This document shows, in pieces, positions 9,300 to 20,064 of a DNA stretch of 64,000 bases (its first letter is position 1; every line of letters begins with the position of its first letter). Location: the NCBI RefSeq assembly GCF_026626635.1, contig NZ_JAPNKA010000001.1, positions 558,001 through 622,000 of the forward strand, written 5' to 3'. Source of the DNA: Archangium lansingense. Lineage in GTDB: Bacteria; Myxococcota; Myxococcia; Myxococcales; Myxococcaceae. The position numbers and the translations under genes were made by a program. The notes under the pieces were generated by a model. The model ran no database searches. It had not been told where the DNA came from and saw only the letters and a program-made list of their open reading frames with translations.

Positions 9300-9884
9300 A
9301 TGAAGCCTTTCTTCACCGCAGTGGCCCTCGCTGTGATGCTGCCCGTGGCGGCGCTCGCCGCCGATGCCCAGGTGGGCCAGCCCGCCCCGGCCTTCACCCT
9401 GAAGGACGAGTCCGGCAAGGAGCACTCGCTGTCGCAGTACAAGGGCAAGGTCGTGGTGCTGGAGTGGACCAACCCGGACTGCCCCTTCGTGAAGCGCCAC
9501 TACACGGCCGACACGATGCAGAAGACGTTCGCGGGTGTGGATGCGAAGAAGGTGGTGTGGCTGGCGGTGGACTCCACCGCGAGCAACACGCCGGAGAAGT
9601 CCGCGGCCTGGAGGAAGACCGAGGGCTTCAGCTACCCGGTGCTGCAGGACGCGAGCGGCACGGTGGGCAAGACCTACGGCGCCAAGACGACGCCGCACAT
9701 GTACGTCATCGATGAGCAGGGCGTGGTGCGCTACGCGGGCGCCATCGACGACGATCCGCGCGGCAGCAAGAAGGAGGGCACCACCAACCACGTGAAGACG
9801 GCGGTGGACGCGCTCCTGTCCGGCAAGCCCGTGCCGGCCTCCACCACCGAGCCGTACGGCTGCTCGGTGAAGTACAAGAGCTGA
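9300..9884 (+). CDS. Periplasmic redoxin-domain (thioredoxin-fold) protein
   Basis: A signal peptide (about residues 1-21, ending in ALAADA) precedes a redoxin/AhpC-TSA fold. The active site reads NPDCPFV, with a single Cys at C61 instead of a CxxC, so the chemistry is more peroxiredoxin-like than thioredoxin-like. A second Cys lies near the C-terminus (about 189) and might act as a resolving cysteine. GAGGAG lies upstream of the ATG at 9300. Its place directly behind dsbD suggests that DsbD keeps it reduced. The last 27 bases of the gene and flank recur exactly near 19.2 kb. Confidence 0.85.
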   Translation: MKPFFTAVALAVMLPVAALAADAQVGQPAPAFTLKDESGKEHSLSQYKGKVVVLEWTNPDCPFVKRHYTADTMQKTFAGVDAKKVVWLAVDSTASNTPEKSAAWRKTEGFSYPVLQDASGTVGKTYGAKTTPHMYVIDEQGVVRYAGAIDDDPRGSKKEGTTNHVKTAVDALLSGKPVPASTTEPYGCSVKYKS

Positions 9885-9902
9885 GCCCGAGGCCAGAAGG
9901 AA

Positions 9903-9944
9903 CAACGCTCCACCGAGGGCTGCCAGGCACCTTGGGGAGCGTTG
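9903..9944 (+). terminator. Hairpin after the redoxin gene
   Basis: CAACGCTCC (9903-9911) pairs perfectly with GGAGCGTTG (9936-9944) around a 24-nt loop, 18 bases after the stop at 9884. No U-tract follows. Confidence 0.4.
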
Positions 9945-10093
9945 AGGTGGCGCCCCGCCATAACGAGAGGACGCCGGGATTGCGCTCTCGGAGGGAGCCC
10001 ACGAAATCCACCGCTGGCAGTCAGTGGGTTTCGTGGACTACTTCGAGAGTCCCTATAGGAACATGACTTTTCGGGTCATGCAAGCTCCCTGGC

Positions 10094-10894
10094 TCAGGGG
10101 AGGATGGACTGGGGCTTCCGGGTCGCCGCAGAGACCGGCAGGTAGCACTTGCCCTGGTACTCGGCCTGGGTCTCGAAGCAGGGCGGACGCTTGGCGAGCT
10201 CCACCCAGCACCCGCCGTTGATCTCCACTTCACCGTGCTTGGGCCTGCAGGGGGCCTTGGCCTGGTCACGGAAGGGACCCCCGGGCATGGGATAGGCAAT
10301 GGCCGCCATGCTCTGGCCATCGGTGCCGACAGAGGCGGGCGAATGGAGCCGGGCCGCTGCCTCCGCGCCCACTCCATGGACTGCGCCGGGCTCGGGCTCC
10401 AGACCTCTGTCGAGGCCGGTGAAACCCAGCCAGAGGCCCATGCCGAGGGCCACCGTGGCGAGGCCCATGGTGACGAGTCCCCTTCGGGAGCGCAGCCACC
10501 TGAGTGAGCGTCCGCGCCACCTGCGCAGCAGTCCGATGGGCTCACGGGTCAGATGGGCGCGCGCCTCGGCTTTCTGCTCCACCCGCTCGACGGCGGAGGC
10601 CAGCAGGTCGAGCAGCTCCGACAAGGCTGGCAGCCGACCCGAGGCCGGGGCCTGCTCCACCTCCAGCGCGACGTAGGGCGGCGACACGTGCGAGGAGGCG
10701 GAGAGCCGCCAGTCCTCCGTCGGCTCCCAGTCCGCGTGCCGGTCGGGCATCAGCACCAGGGCCGCGTTGCCGGTGTGGACGTTATGCGCCTCGTAGAGGC
10801 GGCCCAGGCCCGCTCCGACATCCTTGTGCTTGTAGCGCCTGCCGAGGTGGAACGGCCCCAGTTTCCCGCCCTTGAAGGGTGGTTCGTCTGCCAT
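10094..10894 (-). CDS. Single-pass membrane protein of unknown function, 266 aa
   Basis: The ATG at 10894 has AAGGAGG seven bases upstream; a longer in-frame extension to 11983 is only a shadow of the Uma2 gene. Residues 1-130 are cytoplasmic and soluble; a membrane helix follows at about residues 150-170 (MGLATVALGMGLWLGF). The outer C-terminal part holds four cysteines (APCRP, GGCWVE, RPPCFE, GKCYLP), probably disulfide-bonded. The C-terminal layout recalls tails on myxobacterial kinase-like membrane proteins, but there is no kinase catalytic motif here. It lies 98 bases downstream of the Uma2 gene on the same strand. Confidence 0.65.
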   Translation of the reverse strand: MADEPPFKGGKLGPFHLGRRYKHKDVGAGLGRLYEAHNVHTGNAALVLMPDRHADWEPTEDWRLSASSHVSPPYVALEVEQAPASGRLPALSELLDLLASAVERVEQKAEARAHLTREPIGLLRRWRGRSLRWLRSRRGLVTMGLATVALGMGLWLGFTGLDRGLEPEPGAVHGVGAEAAARLHSPASVGTDGQSMAAIAYPMPGGPFRDQAKAPCRPKHGEVEINGGCWVELAKRPPCFETQAEYQGKCYLPVSAATRKPQSILP

Positions 10895-10992
10895 GTGCGG
10901 CCTCCTTCCGCCCGTCCTTCTATCACCTCTCGAAATGGGAGGCCGCACCTTATCTGGCAAGTCACCTCCACGGGCTGGCGCCTGGAGATGGT

Positions 10993-11829
10993 TCATCCTC
11001 CGCGCTGTTTCAGGCGCTCCAACTCGGCCTGTGACTCCGCGAGGCGCCGCTCCAACTCCTCCAGCCTTCGCGTCTCTTCCGCCAGCCGCCGCTCCGCTTC
11101 CTGGCGCAGCCGCTCCGTCTCCGCCAACTGACGGGCATCCTCGTCCGCTCGCTGCTGCAGCCCCGCCACCGACTCCTGCATCCGGTCGATGAACTCCTTG
11201 TACTCCAGCAGCAGCGCGGTCCCCGACCAGAAGCGCAACCGCCCCTCCTCTATCTGCAGCTGCAGCCCCAGCACCTCCGAGCTGTACCGGCCTCTCTCCG
11301 ATGCGATGGGGACATACTCCCGCGCCTCGGGCGAGGGCAGCCGGTAGCCGTACAGCCGCTGCCGGGCCCGGTCGTAGATGAAGTATTCGGGGATGCCCAG
11401 GCGGGCATATCGCTTCACGTTGTACTCGGCGTCCTTCTTGCGGTCCCCGCCGACGTGGACCTCCAGTACCCAGTCCAGCCCCTTGCCCTCGTGCAGCACC
11501 ACCCACTTGCTGCGAGGGTGGGTCTCCGCGTCCAGCACCACCACCAGGTCCGGCGCGAAGCGGCGCTCGGCGGGGTAGTACACCGGCAGCTCGGTGCCCA
11601 CGTACACCCGCCGCCGCTGCCGCGAGAAGTAGCCCTCGAGTGCCTGCAACGCTCCCATCTTCGCCTGGGAGTGCAGGTCTCCCTCGGGCATCGCCATCTC
11701 GTCCCACGTCACCTCCCCGGGCAACTCCTCCACCACCCGGGCCCTCTCCGCCTCGCTCATCCGCGCCCACTCTTCCCGGGAGGGCGCCCGGGGAAAGGCG
11801 TCCTCCCGCTGCTGTTCGTCGCGTGCCAT
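10993..11829 (-). CDS. Uma2-family (DUF820) putative endonuclease with coiled-coil tail
   Basis: Residues about 15-195 match the Uma2/DUF820 PD-(D/E)xK fold. It shows GEVTWDEMAMPEGD-like N-terminal features, FAPDLVVVLD as the catalytic Asp strand, and VLEVHVGGDRKKD then YARLGIPEYFIYD as the E-x-x and core. A long Glu/Arg/Ala-rich coiled coil (about 200-275) follows, typical of myxobacterial members. Cellular role is unknown for the family; many genomes carry many copies. Start choice: ATG at 11829 matches the usual MAR-type start, although SD-like GGGGAGG lies further upstream before 11850. A fragment of a second copy is found at 17979-18057. Confidence 0.85.
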   Translation of the reverse strand: MARDEQQREDAFPRAPSREEWARMSEAERARVVEELPGEVTWDEMAMPEGDLHSQAKMGALQALEGYFSRQRRRVYVGTELPVYYPAERRFAPDLVVVLDAETHPRSKWVVLHEGKGLDWVLEVHVGGDRKKDAEYNVKRYARLGIPEYFIYDRARQRLYGYRLPSPEAREYVPIASERGRYSSEVLGLQLQIEEGRLRFWSGTALLLEYKEFIDRMQESVAGLQQRADEDARQLAETERLRQEAERRLAEETRRLEELERRLAESQAELERLKQRGG

Positions 11830-12095
11830 GCCCGTCAGGGTGCGGCACATGACCTGTCCGGTCAACCTCCCCGGAGCGACCCGTGAGCAAGCGGTGGGCC
11901 AGGAGACACAGCCGCGCCGCTCCGAGTGAGCGGCGGAACAGCGCGCGGCGTATGCCGTCCCTCTCGGGCCCGGTACGTCTCATCCGATGGACGCGCGACG
12001 CCGCTCGCCGTCACAGCGGGCCTGGCGCCCGGAGTGTGGAGTCGCGCCCGCGGAGCAACGGAGGTCACCTGATGTGGCGATGGCCCATCGCCGAC

Positions 12096-12962
12096 TCAGA
12101 ATGTGTAGGAAGAGTTGGCGAGGAAGTTCCAGCCGGTGGTGCCTCCATAGGAGACCATCCAGCCCGTTCCGTTGGCGTGGAACACGTCCGTCTTTCCGTC
12201 GCCATCCACATCCGCCAGCTCGGTGTTCGCCAGGGTGGCGGCCGAGACGTTCAGGTACGTCTGGCTGCCGCTCCCCGAGTAGAAGAGCCACCAGTTGGCG
12301 CCATCCGGGTAGAAGACATCGGCCTGCCCGTCGCCGTTGAAGTCACCGAGAGCCACCTGGGACACGGTGAGGGAGGAACTGCGCAGGAAGTTCCAGCCGG
12401 TGGTGCCTCCGTAGGAGACCATCCAGCCCGTCCCGTTGGCGTGGAACACATCCGTCTTTCCGTCACCATCCACATCGGCCAGCCGGGTGTTCGCCAGGGT
12501 GGCGGCCGAGACGTTCAGATACGTCTGGCTGCCGCTCCCCGAGTAGAAGACCCACCAGTTGGCGCCATCCGGGTAGAAGACGTCGGCCTGCCCGTCACCG
12601 TTGAAGTCGCCGAGAGCCACCTGAGACACGGTGAGGGGGGAACTGCGCAGGAAGTTCCAGCCGGTGGTGCCTCCGTAGGAGACCATCCAGTCCGTCCCGT
12701 TGGCGTGGAACACATCCAGCTTTCCATCACCATTCATATCCGCCAGCCGGGTGTTCGCCAGGGTGGCAGCCGAGACGTTCAGGTAGCTCCAGGAACCAGG
12801 ACTGGGAGACGCCAACCACCAATTGCCGCCATCCGGCCGGAAGACCTCCGCACGGCGATCTCCATCGAAATCTCCGAGTGCCATCTGGCGCTGCGCCCAG
12901 ACCGTCCCCATCGGAACCAGGCAAGACACCACGGCAGCGGCCCACAACGTGTTCATCCTCAT
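12096..12962 (-). CDS. Secreted FG-GAP/VCBS repeat protein
   Basis: A signal peptide (about residues 1-24, ending in VWAQ) is followed by repeated ALGDFNGDGxADVF and LADVDGDGKTDVFHANG calcium-binding-like loops, each the core of an FG-GAP/VCBS blade. The repeat unit is 88 residues (264 bp), about three units, and the DNA copies are nearly identical. A beta-propeller surface or exported protein is likely; ligand unknown. The ATG at 12962 has GGGAGA 9 bases upstream. A sigma54-type promoter and clustered TGTACC half-sites lie just upstream, next to the FHA-sigma54 activator gene, so regulation by that activator is plausible. Confidence 0.85.
   Translation of the reverse strand: MRMNTLWAAAVVSCLVPMGTVWAQRQMALGDFDGDRRAEVFRPDGGNWWLASPSPGSWSYLNVSAATLANTRLADMNGDGKLDVFHANGTDWMVSYGGTTGWNFLRSSPLTVSQVALGDFNGDGQADVFYPDGANWWVFYSGSGSQTYLNVSAATLANTRLADVDGDGKTDVFHANGTGWMVSYGGTTGWNFLRSSSLTVSQVALGDFNGDGQADVFYPDGANWWLFYSGSGSQTYLNVSAATLANTELADVDGDGKTDVFHANGTGWMVSYGGTTGWNFLANSSYTF
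12124..12900 (-). repeat. 264-bp tandem repeats inside the VCBS gene
   Basis: The marker AAGTTCCAGCCGGTGGTG recurs at 12124, 12388 and 12652, exactly 264 bases apart, with near-identical sequence between copies. The frame is kept (88 codons). High nucleotide identity suggests recent expansion or gene conversion. Confidence 0.85.
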
Positions 12963-13010
12963 CTGTGACTTCTCCCAGGGTTGACTGACCAGACGACGCC
13001 TGGGCGCCAG

Positions 13011-13026
13011 AGCAAGCCATGCGCCA
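13011..13026 (-). promoter_or_regulatory. Candidate sigma54 (-24/-12) promoter of the VCBS gene
   Basis: On the minus strand 13026-13011 reads TGGCGCATGGCTTGCT, against the consensus TGGCACG-N4-TTGCW: TGGC and TTGCT both match with the correct spacing. A start site near 13000 would give a leader of about 38 bases to the ATG at 12962. A second, poorer TGGCACG lies just upstream (13043-13037). Confidence 0.55.
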
Positions 13027-13077
13027 GCGCCCGCGGCGTGCCAACCCCTTGGTTTCAGAAGGGAGCCGCGGCCCGGC

Positions 13078-13139
13078 TGTACCCCACCGGGTGTTCCGAG
13101 GCGGGTACACCCCTGGACCACTGGTACACCTGGTACACC
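13078..13139. promoter_or_regulatory. Cluster of four TGTACC half-sites, likely enhancer (UAS)
   Basis: TGTACC occurs on the plus strand at 13078-13083 and on the minus strand at 13104-13109, 13123-13128 and 13132-13137; the last three are part of GGTGTACC. They lie roughly 80-140 bases upstream of the predicted sigma54 start site, the usual place for enhancer-binding-protein sites, and directly after the activator gene. Confidence 0.5.
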
Positions 13140-13141
13140 CT

Positions 13142-14545
13142 TCAGGAACGGAAGCCCTGAGGGTCCAGCCCGTGCCGCTTGAAGAGCCGGTGCACCTGCG
13201 CCCGTGAGGTCCCCAGGGCCTCGGCGATCTGGCTGACGTTGCCCCGGTGCTTGCGCAGCAGGGTGAGCAGCTCGTCCCGCTCCTGTTCCTGGGTGGACGT
13301 CTTGGGGGGCTCCGCCTTCGTGGCCCGGCCCGGAGGCTCCGCCTGGAGCTCGGCGGGCAAGTGCTCGAGGTCGATGCGCTCCGGAGAGAGCGCCACGGCC
13401 AGGGCCAGTCCGTGCTCCAGCTCGCGCACGTTGCGCGGCCAGTCGTGGCGGAACAGGGCCCGCGCCGCCGCGGGGGTGAACGACGGGCTGCGGGCTCCCG
13501 GAGGCACCAGGCGCCGCAGCAGCTCCGCCACCAGCAGCCCCATGTCCTCCCGCCGTTCGCGCAGAGGGGGAATCCACAGCCGCAGCCCCGACAGCCGCGC
13601 GAGCAGATCGCTCCGGAAGGTGCCCTCCCGCACCATCCTCCCCAAATCCCGGTTCGTCGCCGCCACCACCCGCAGGTCCACCGGGAGCGGCCGCGTCCCA
13701 CCGACCGGAAGCACCTCGCTCTCCTGGAGGACGCGCAGCAGCGAAGCCTGGGCCGGCAGCGGCAGCTCGCCAATCTCGTCCAGGAACAGGGTGCCGCGAT
13801 CCGAGCTCCGGACGAGCCCCAGGCGATCCTCACTGGCGCCGGAAAAGGCCCCCTTGCGGTAGCCGAACAGCTCCGACTGCACCAGCGTGTCCGGGAGCGC
13901 TCCGCAGTTGACGGCCACGAACTCGCCCGGCCGTTCCGACAGCGCATGGTAGGCGCGCGCCAGCAGCTCCTTGCCCGTTCCCGTCTCGCCCTCCAGCACC
14001 ACCGGCACGGGCGTCCGCGCCACCCGGGCGAGCTTCGCCAGCTCCTGGAGCAGGCCGGGGTTCATCGTGGCGAACCCGGGTACCGGTACACGCGGCTCCC
14101 CGGCGCTGGCGTCTGGCGCGAACGCGGGTCCCGTGCTGGCCGTCTCGCGGAACAGCAGCAGGGTGTGGCCCAGCTCGAGCAGATCTCCATCCGCCAGCCA
14201 GCCCCGCGTCCGGGGCTCGTCGTTCACCCGGAGTCCGTTCTTCGAGTTCACATCTTCCAGCATCCACTGGTCGCCCGCGCGCATCAGCCGGGCGTGCTCC
14301 CGAGACATCCAGCGATCCGGTAGCTGGAGGACGAGCTGTCTGCGCCCCTCGTGCTCCTGCCGGCTCCACACCCGCGACGCGCCCCGGCCCAGCAGCACCT
14401 CGTCCAGCGCCTCCAGCCCGTACAGGCAGGGGGGAGCCAGGGGGTCCTCCATCTCCATGACGACGAGCAGGAATTGCCGGGGGCGCGCCGCGGGCGCTTG
14501 GGACTCAGGCCCTTGGTTGGAAAGCGTCTCGTCGTCCGGAGGCAC
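13142..14545 (-). CDS. FHA domain-containing sigma54-dependent transcriptional activator
   Basis: An FHA phosphothreonine-binding domain (about residues 45-132; GRG at 53-55, SREH at 81-84, NG at 103-104) precedes an AAA+ sigma54-activation domain (Walker A GETGTGKE 186-193, Walker B FLDEIGE 254-260) and a C-terminal Fis-type helix-turn-helix (about 425-465). The sigma54-contact loop is GAFSGA (232-237) where GAFTGA is usual. There is no receiver domain, so input is expected through FHA binding to a phosphoprotein. Its stop-start gap to the upstream kinase gene is only 9 bases, so the two are co-transcribed and the kinase is the obvious signal source. Confidence 0.93.
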   Translation of the reverse strand: MPPDDETLSNQGPESQAPAARPRQFLLVVMEMEDPLAPPCLYGLEALDEVLLGRGASRVWSRQEHEGRRQLVLQLPDRWMSREHARLMRAGDQWMLEDVNSKNGLRVNDEPRTRGWLADGDLLELGHTLLLFRETASTGPAFAPDASAGEPRVPVPGFATMNPGLLQELAKLARVARTPVPVVLEGETGTGKELLARAYHALSERPGEFVAVNCGALPDTLVQSELFGYRKGAFSGASEDRLGLVRSSDRGTLFLDEIGELPLPAQASLLRVLQESEVLPVGGTRPLPVDLRVVAATNRDLGRMVREGTFRSDLLARLSGLRLWIPPLRERREDMGLLVAELLRRLVPPGARSPSFTPAAARALFRHDWPRNVRELEHGLALAVALSPERIDLEHLPAELQAEPPGRATKAEPPKTSTQEQERDELLTLLRKHRGNVSQIAEALGTSRAQVHRLFKRHGLDPQGFRS

Positions 14546-14554
14546 GGCCCAAAT

Positions 14555-17878
<3,324 letters not shown>

Positions 17879-17978
17879 TCTCGGAAGTCGTTGAGGCTTC
17901 TATCAGCGCCCGGAAGGAGATGACTGGAGGTTGCCACCACTGCCGGGCGAGCGATAGGGCCGGGGGGGACATATGAGC

Positions 17979-18057
17979 ACCATCGCCGCTCAGCTGCCTG
18001 GCGCAGCCGCTCCGTGTTCGCCAACCGACGGGCCTCTTCGTCGGCGCGCTGGTGCAT
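17979..18057 (-). pseudogene. Relic of a Uma2 gene C-terminus
   Basis: On the minus strand this stretch encodes HQRADEEARRLANTERLRQA and AERR, matching the coiled-coil tail of the intact Uma2 gene (QQRADEDARQLAETERLRQE). The DNA matches 11100-11150, with CCTGGCGCAGCCGCTCCGT identical. No Uma2 catalytic part is nearby, so this is a leftover fragment directly upstream of the kinase gene. Confidence 0.7.
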
Positions 18058-18096
18058 CCCTCCTGGGCCCGGCACGTCCGGGGACGAGGTGGCACC

Positions 18097-18240
18097 ATGG
18101 ACCGGGCCATGGCGAAGGACATCCAGGAGAAGTTCCAGCAGCAGAAGCAGCCATGCACCTTGAGTGAGGCCGAGTGGGCGGAGCGCTGCGAGGAGCCCGC
18201 AGATTGGGAATACTTCGATTGCCCACAGGAATGCCGATGA
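18097..18240 (+). CDS. Small hypothetical protein, 47 aa, coupled to the Cys-rich gene
   Basis: The ATG at 18097 has GAGG 8 bases upstream; an in-frame ATG at 18109 is an alternative. The product has a helical Gln/Lys-rich N-terminus (AKDIQEKFQQQKQ) and three cysteines (QPC, ERCEEP, DCPQEC give four). Its stop overlaps the ATG of the next gene (ATGA at 18237-18240), the usual sign of translational coupling. No family recognised. Confidence 0.55.
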   Translation: MDRAMAKDIQEKFQQQKQPCTLSEAEWAERCEEPADWEYFDCPQECR

Positions 18241-19103
18241 GGTGGCGCACGCTGCTCGCCATACTTCTCGGGCTGCTGCTTCCAGGTCCACTGGTCTGGC
18301 TGCTTTACACGGCTGTGTCTGGCGAGAGCCCGAGTGCTCCAGCGCTGCGAACGATTCCGATGCTCTCTCTCGAGGAGCGCCGAAGCCTGCTGACCTACGA
18401 GCGTCCATGTCAGCAACCCGAGGATTGCGAGTCCTCGCTCGTGTGTTTCTTCAACCCGAGGAGGAGGGAGCGCTACTGCACTGATTCCACGTGCGTGACG
18501 GATTCGCAGTGCCCGGCAGGGTTCGCCTGCCGTGCGTCGGCGCTTGGGCGCGACGGACCCTCCCTTCGCCTATGCGCGCTGGTGGGGATACGAAAGGAAG
18601 GCGAAGCCTGCCACTCCTTGCCGGAGACGCCTCGCGAGGGTTGTGAGCAGGGCCTCGTCTGCCAGGGGTGGTGCGGTCGTCCCTGCCGGCTGGATGATGC
18701 CGCGAGCTGCCCCGAGGGCTTCTTTTGCAGGGAAGGTCCCAACGGTGCCTCGTGCCTTCCCACGTGTGAAGGTCGCTCATGTCCCGAGGGTCAGCGCTGC
18801 GTCCGGGTCGGAGAGCGCACCTCGGTCTGCGCGCAGCTCCACGGAGAGGACTGCCAACGGACACCCTGCTCCGAGCAACAGAGGTGCCTCGTGGATTACG
18901 CCCCACAGCGCCCGGGGGAGGTCTGGATGCGGTGCTCCGCCCGCTGCGGCGAGAACGAACCCCCTTGCCCAGAGGGGCTCGTCTGCCAGGTGTTCCGTTG
19001 CCGCCAGCCCTGCGACCCAGAGGTCCCCGGAGTATGCGGCCCCTTCCATCAATGCCTCCGCTCCTCCGAAACGGAGCCCTGGGTCTGCCGTCCGGACTAC
19101 TGA
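18237..19103 (+). CDS. Membrane-anchored Cys-rich extracytoplasmic protein
   Basis: An N-terminal hydrophobic segment (about residues 4-26) acts as an uncleaved anchor or signal. The rest has about 30 cysteines in repeated C-x4-DC-x3-LVC and CPEGxxC units, like the Cys-rich spacer modules of many myxobacterial secreted proteins. It should be disulfide-rich and extracytoplasmic. The start is taken at 18237 because of the ATGA overlap; ATG at 18231 in the same frame is equally possible. No function can be assigned. Confidence 0.7.
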   Translation: MRWRTLLAILLGLLLPGPLVWLLYTAVSGESPSAPALRTIPMLSLEERRSLLTYERPCQQPEDCESSLVCFFNPRRRERYCTDSTCVTDSQCPAGFACRASALGRDGPSLRLCALVGIRKEGEACHSLPETPREGCEQGLVCQGWCGRPCRLDDAASCPEGFFCREGPNGASCLPTCEGRSCPEGQRCVRVGERTSVCAQLHGEDCQRTPCSEQQRCLVDYAPQRPGEVWMRCSARCGENEPPCPEGLVCQVFRCRQPCDPEVPGVCGPFHQCLRSSETEPWVCRPDY

Positions 19104-19147
19104 GGCGCACTCCGCCAGCATTGCTCGAAGGGGCAGCTCCAGGCGCT

Positions 19148-19196
19148 CACCACCGAGCCATAGGCCGCGCGGTGAAGTACAAGAGCTGAGCCCGAG
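19148..19196 (+). pseudogene. Relic of the 3' end of a redoxin gene
   Basis: Bases 19170-19196 are identical to 9865-9891, the last codons (VKYKS), stop and first downstream bases of the redoxin gene. A 12-base match (CACCACCGAGCC) lies just before, at the equivalent place. The intervening ten or so bases have diverged, including an indel. Nothing else of the gene remains, so this is the end of a lost paralogue or a small duplicated fragment. Confidence 0.7.
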
Positions 19197-19258
19197 CCGA
19201 GGCTGTGAGGCTCCGCGCGTGGCACGCAGGGCCTCGGAGGCCCGGAGGCACGAGTCGC

Positions 19259-19738
19259 ATGGAAGCAGGGTGGAGCATCCGCAAGGCGGGCGTGGAGGAC
19301 CTGGAGGATCTGGTCCGCCTGCGCCTGGAGTTGCTGCGCAGCACGCGCGGGGTGGAGCGGTTGGAGAACGAGGAGACGCTGGTGGACCTCACCCGGCGGT
19401 ACCTCGAGCGGGCGATAACCGCGGGACGCTTCCACACCTGGGTGGCCGAGGCCGGAGGCCGGCTGGTGGCCTGCGGTGGGGTGATGCCCTTCGAGAGGCC
19501 TCCGGTGCCCGGCAACATGGCGGGCCTGGAGATGCACATCCTCAACATGTACACGGAGCCCGGGTGGCGCGGCCGAGGTGTCGCGCGGGCGCTGTTCTCG
19601 GAGCTGATGCGCTTCGCGCGCGAGCAGGGGGCGGGCCGCATCTGCCTGCACGCCTCGGCCGAGGGCCGGCCGCTCTACGAGTCGGTGGGCTTCCAACCGA
19701 ACCCCACGGCGCTGGAGTGGACCCCTTCGTCGAAGTGA
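19259..19738 (+). CDS. GNAT-family N-acetyltransferase
   Basis: At 159 residues it is a normal single-domain GNAT. The acetyl-CoA-binding motif A is NMYTEPGWRGRGVARALFSE (about residues 98-117), and motif B ends in LYESVGFQP. The N-terminal IRKAGVEDLEDLVRLR strand-helix is typical. Substrate is not predictable. The ATG at 19259 has GGAGG about 12 bases upstream. It stands alone, after the redoxin relic. Confidence 0.88.
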   Translation: MEAGWSIRKAGVEDLEDLVRLRLELLRSTRGVERLENEETLVDLTRRYLERAITAGRFHTWVAEAGGRLVACGGVMPFERPPVPGNMAGLEMHILNMYTEPGWRGRGVARALFSELMRFAREQGAGRICLHASAEGRPLYESVGFQPNPTALEWTPSSK

Positions 19739-20064
19739 ATCAGCGCTTCGCCCACGCATTCCCAGGGGAGCCGGTCCCTGGACGAGCGGGGGGCGAGCGG
19801 CGGGGCGTGGGCCGGCCTCTTGTCGGGTGCCGGGACGCTTCGGACCTTTCTTCCAGCACCGGGCCACGAGCGATGGCGCGTGAGGCCCTCACGTGACGGG
19901 AGAGCGCGATGGCGGAGAACAAGGTAGCCCCGGACAAGGGCATGATTCGGGAGAGGGCGGGGGTGAGGGGCTGCTGCTTCCCGTGGCCCAGATGAAGACC
20001 TGACTCCTTCTCCGTGGTGAGGCCCTGGGCCCAAGGCCCGGCTCGCCGCGTCCGGGACTCTCTC
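19739..20064. other. Intergenic region before the Rieske operon
   Basis: No convincing gene. It holds a copy of the GC-rich repeat (19946-19970) inside a 28-codon open frame (19909-19995) with a weak GGGAGAG ribosome site. The downstream part is the leader of the oxygenase operon; I see no clear promoter. Confidence 0.4.
19946..19970 (+). repeat. Partial copy of the GC-rich intergenic repeat
   Basis: TTCGGGAGAGGGCGGGGGTG followed by AGGGG matches the right half of the repeat found at 22853, 34153, 43859, 61027 and 61089. The left arm is missing. Confidence 0.5.

Noticed and set aside
10895..11983. A 5' extension of the 266-residue membrane protein gene through the Uma2 region
   Set aside because: The extra 363 residues are a frame-shifted reading of Uma2. 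A strong ribosome site at 10894 marks the real start.
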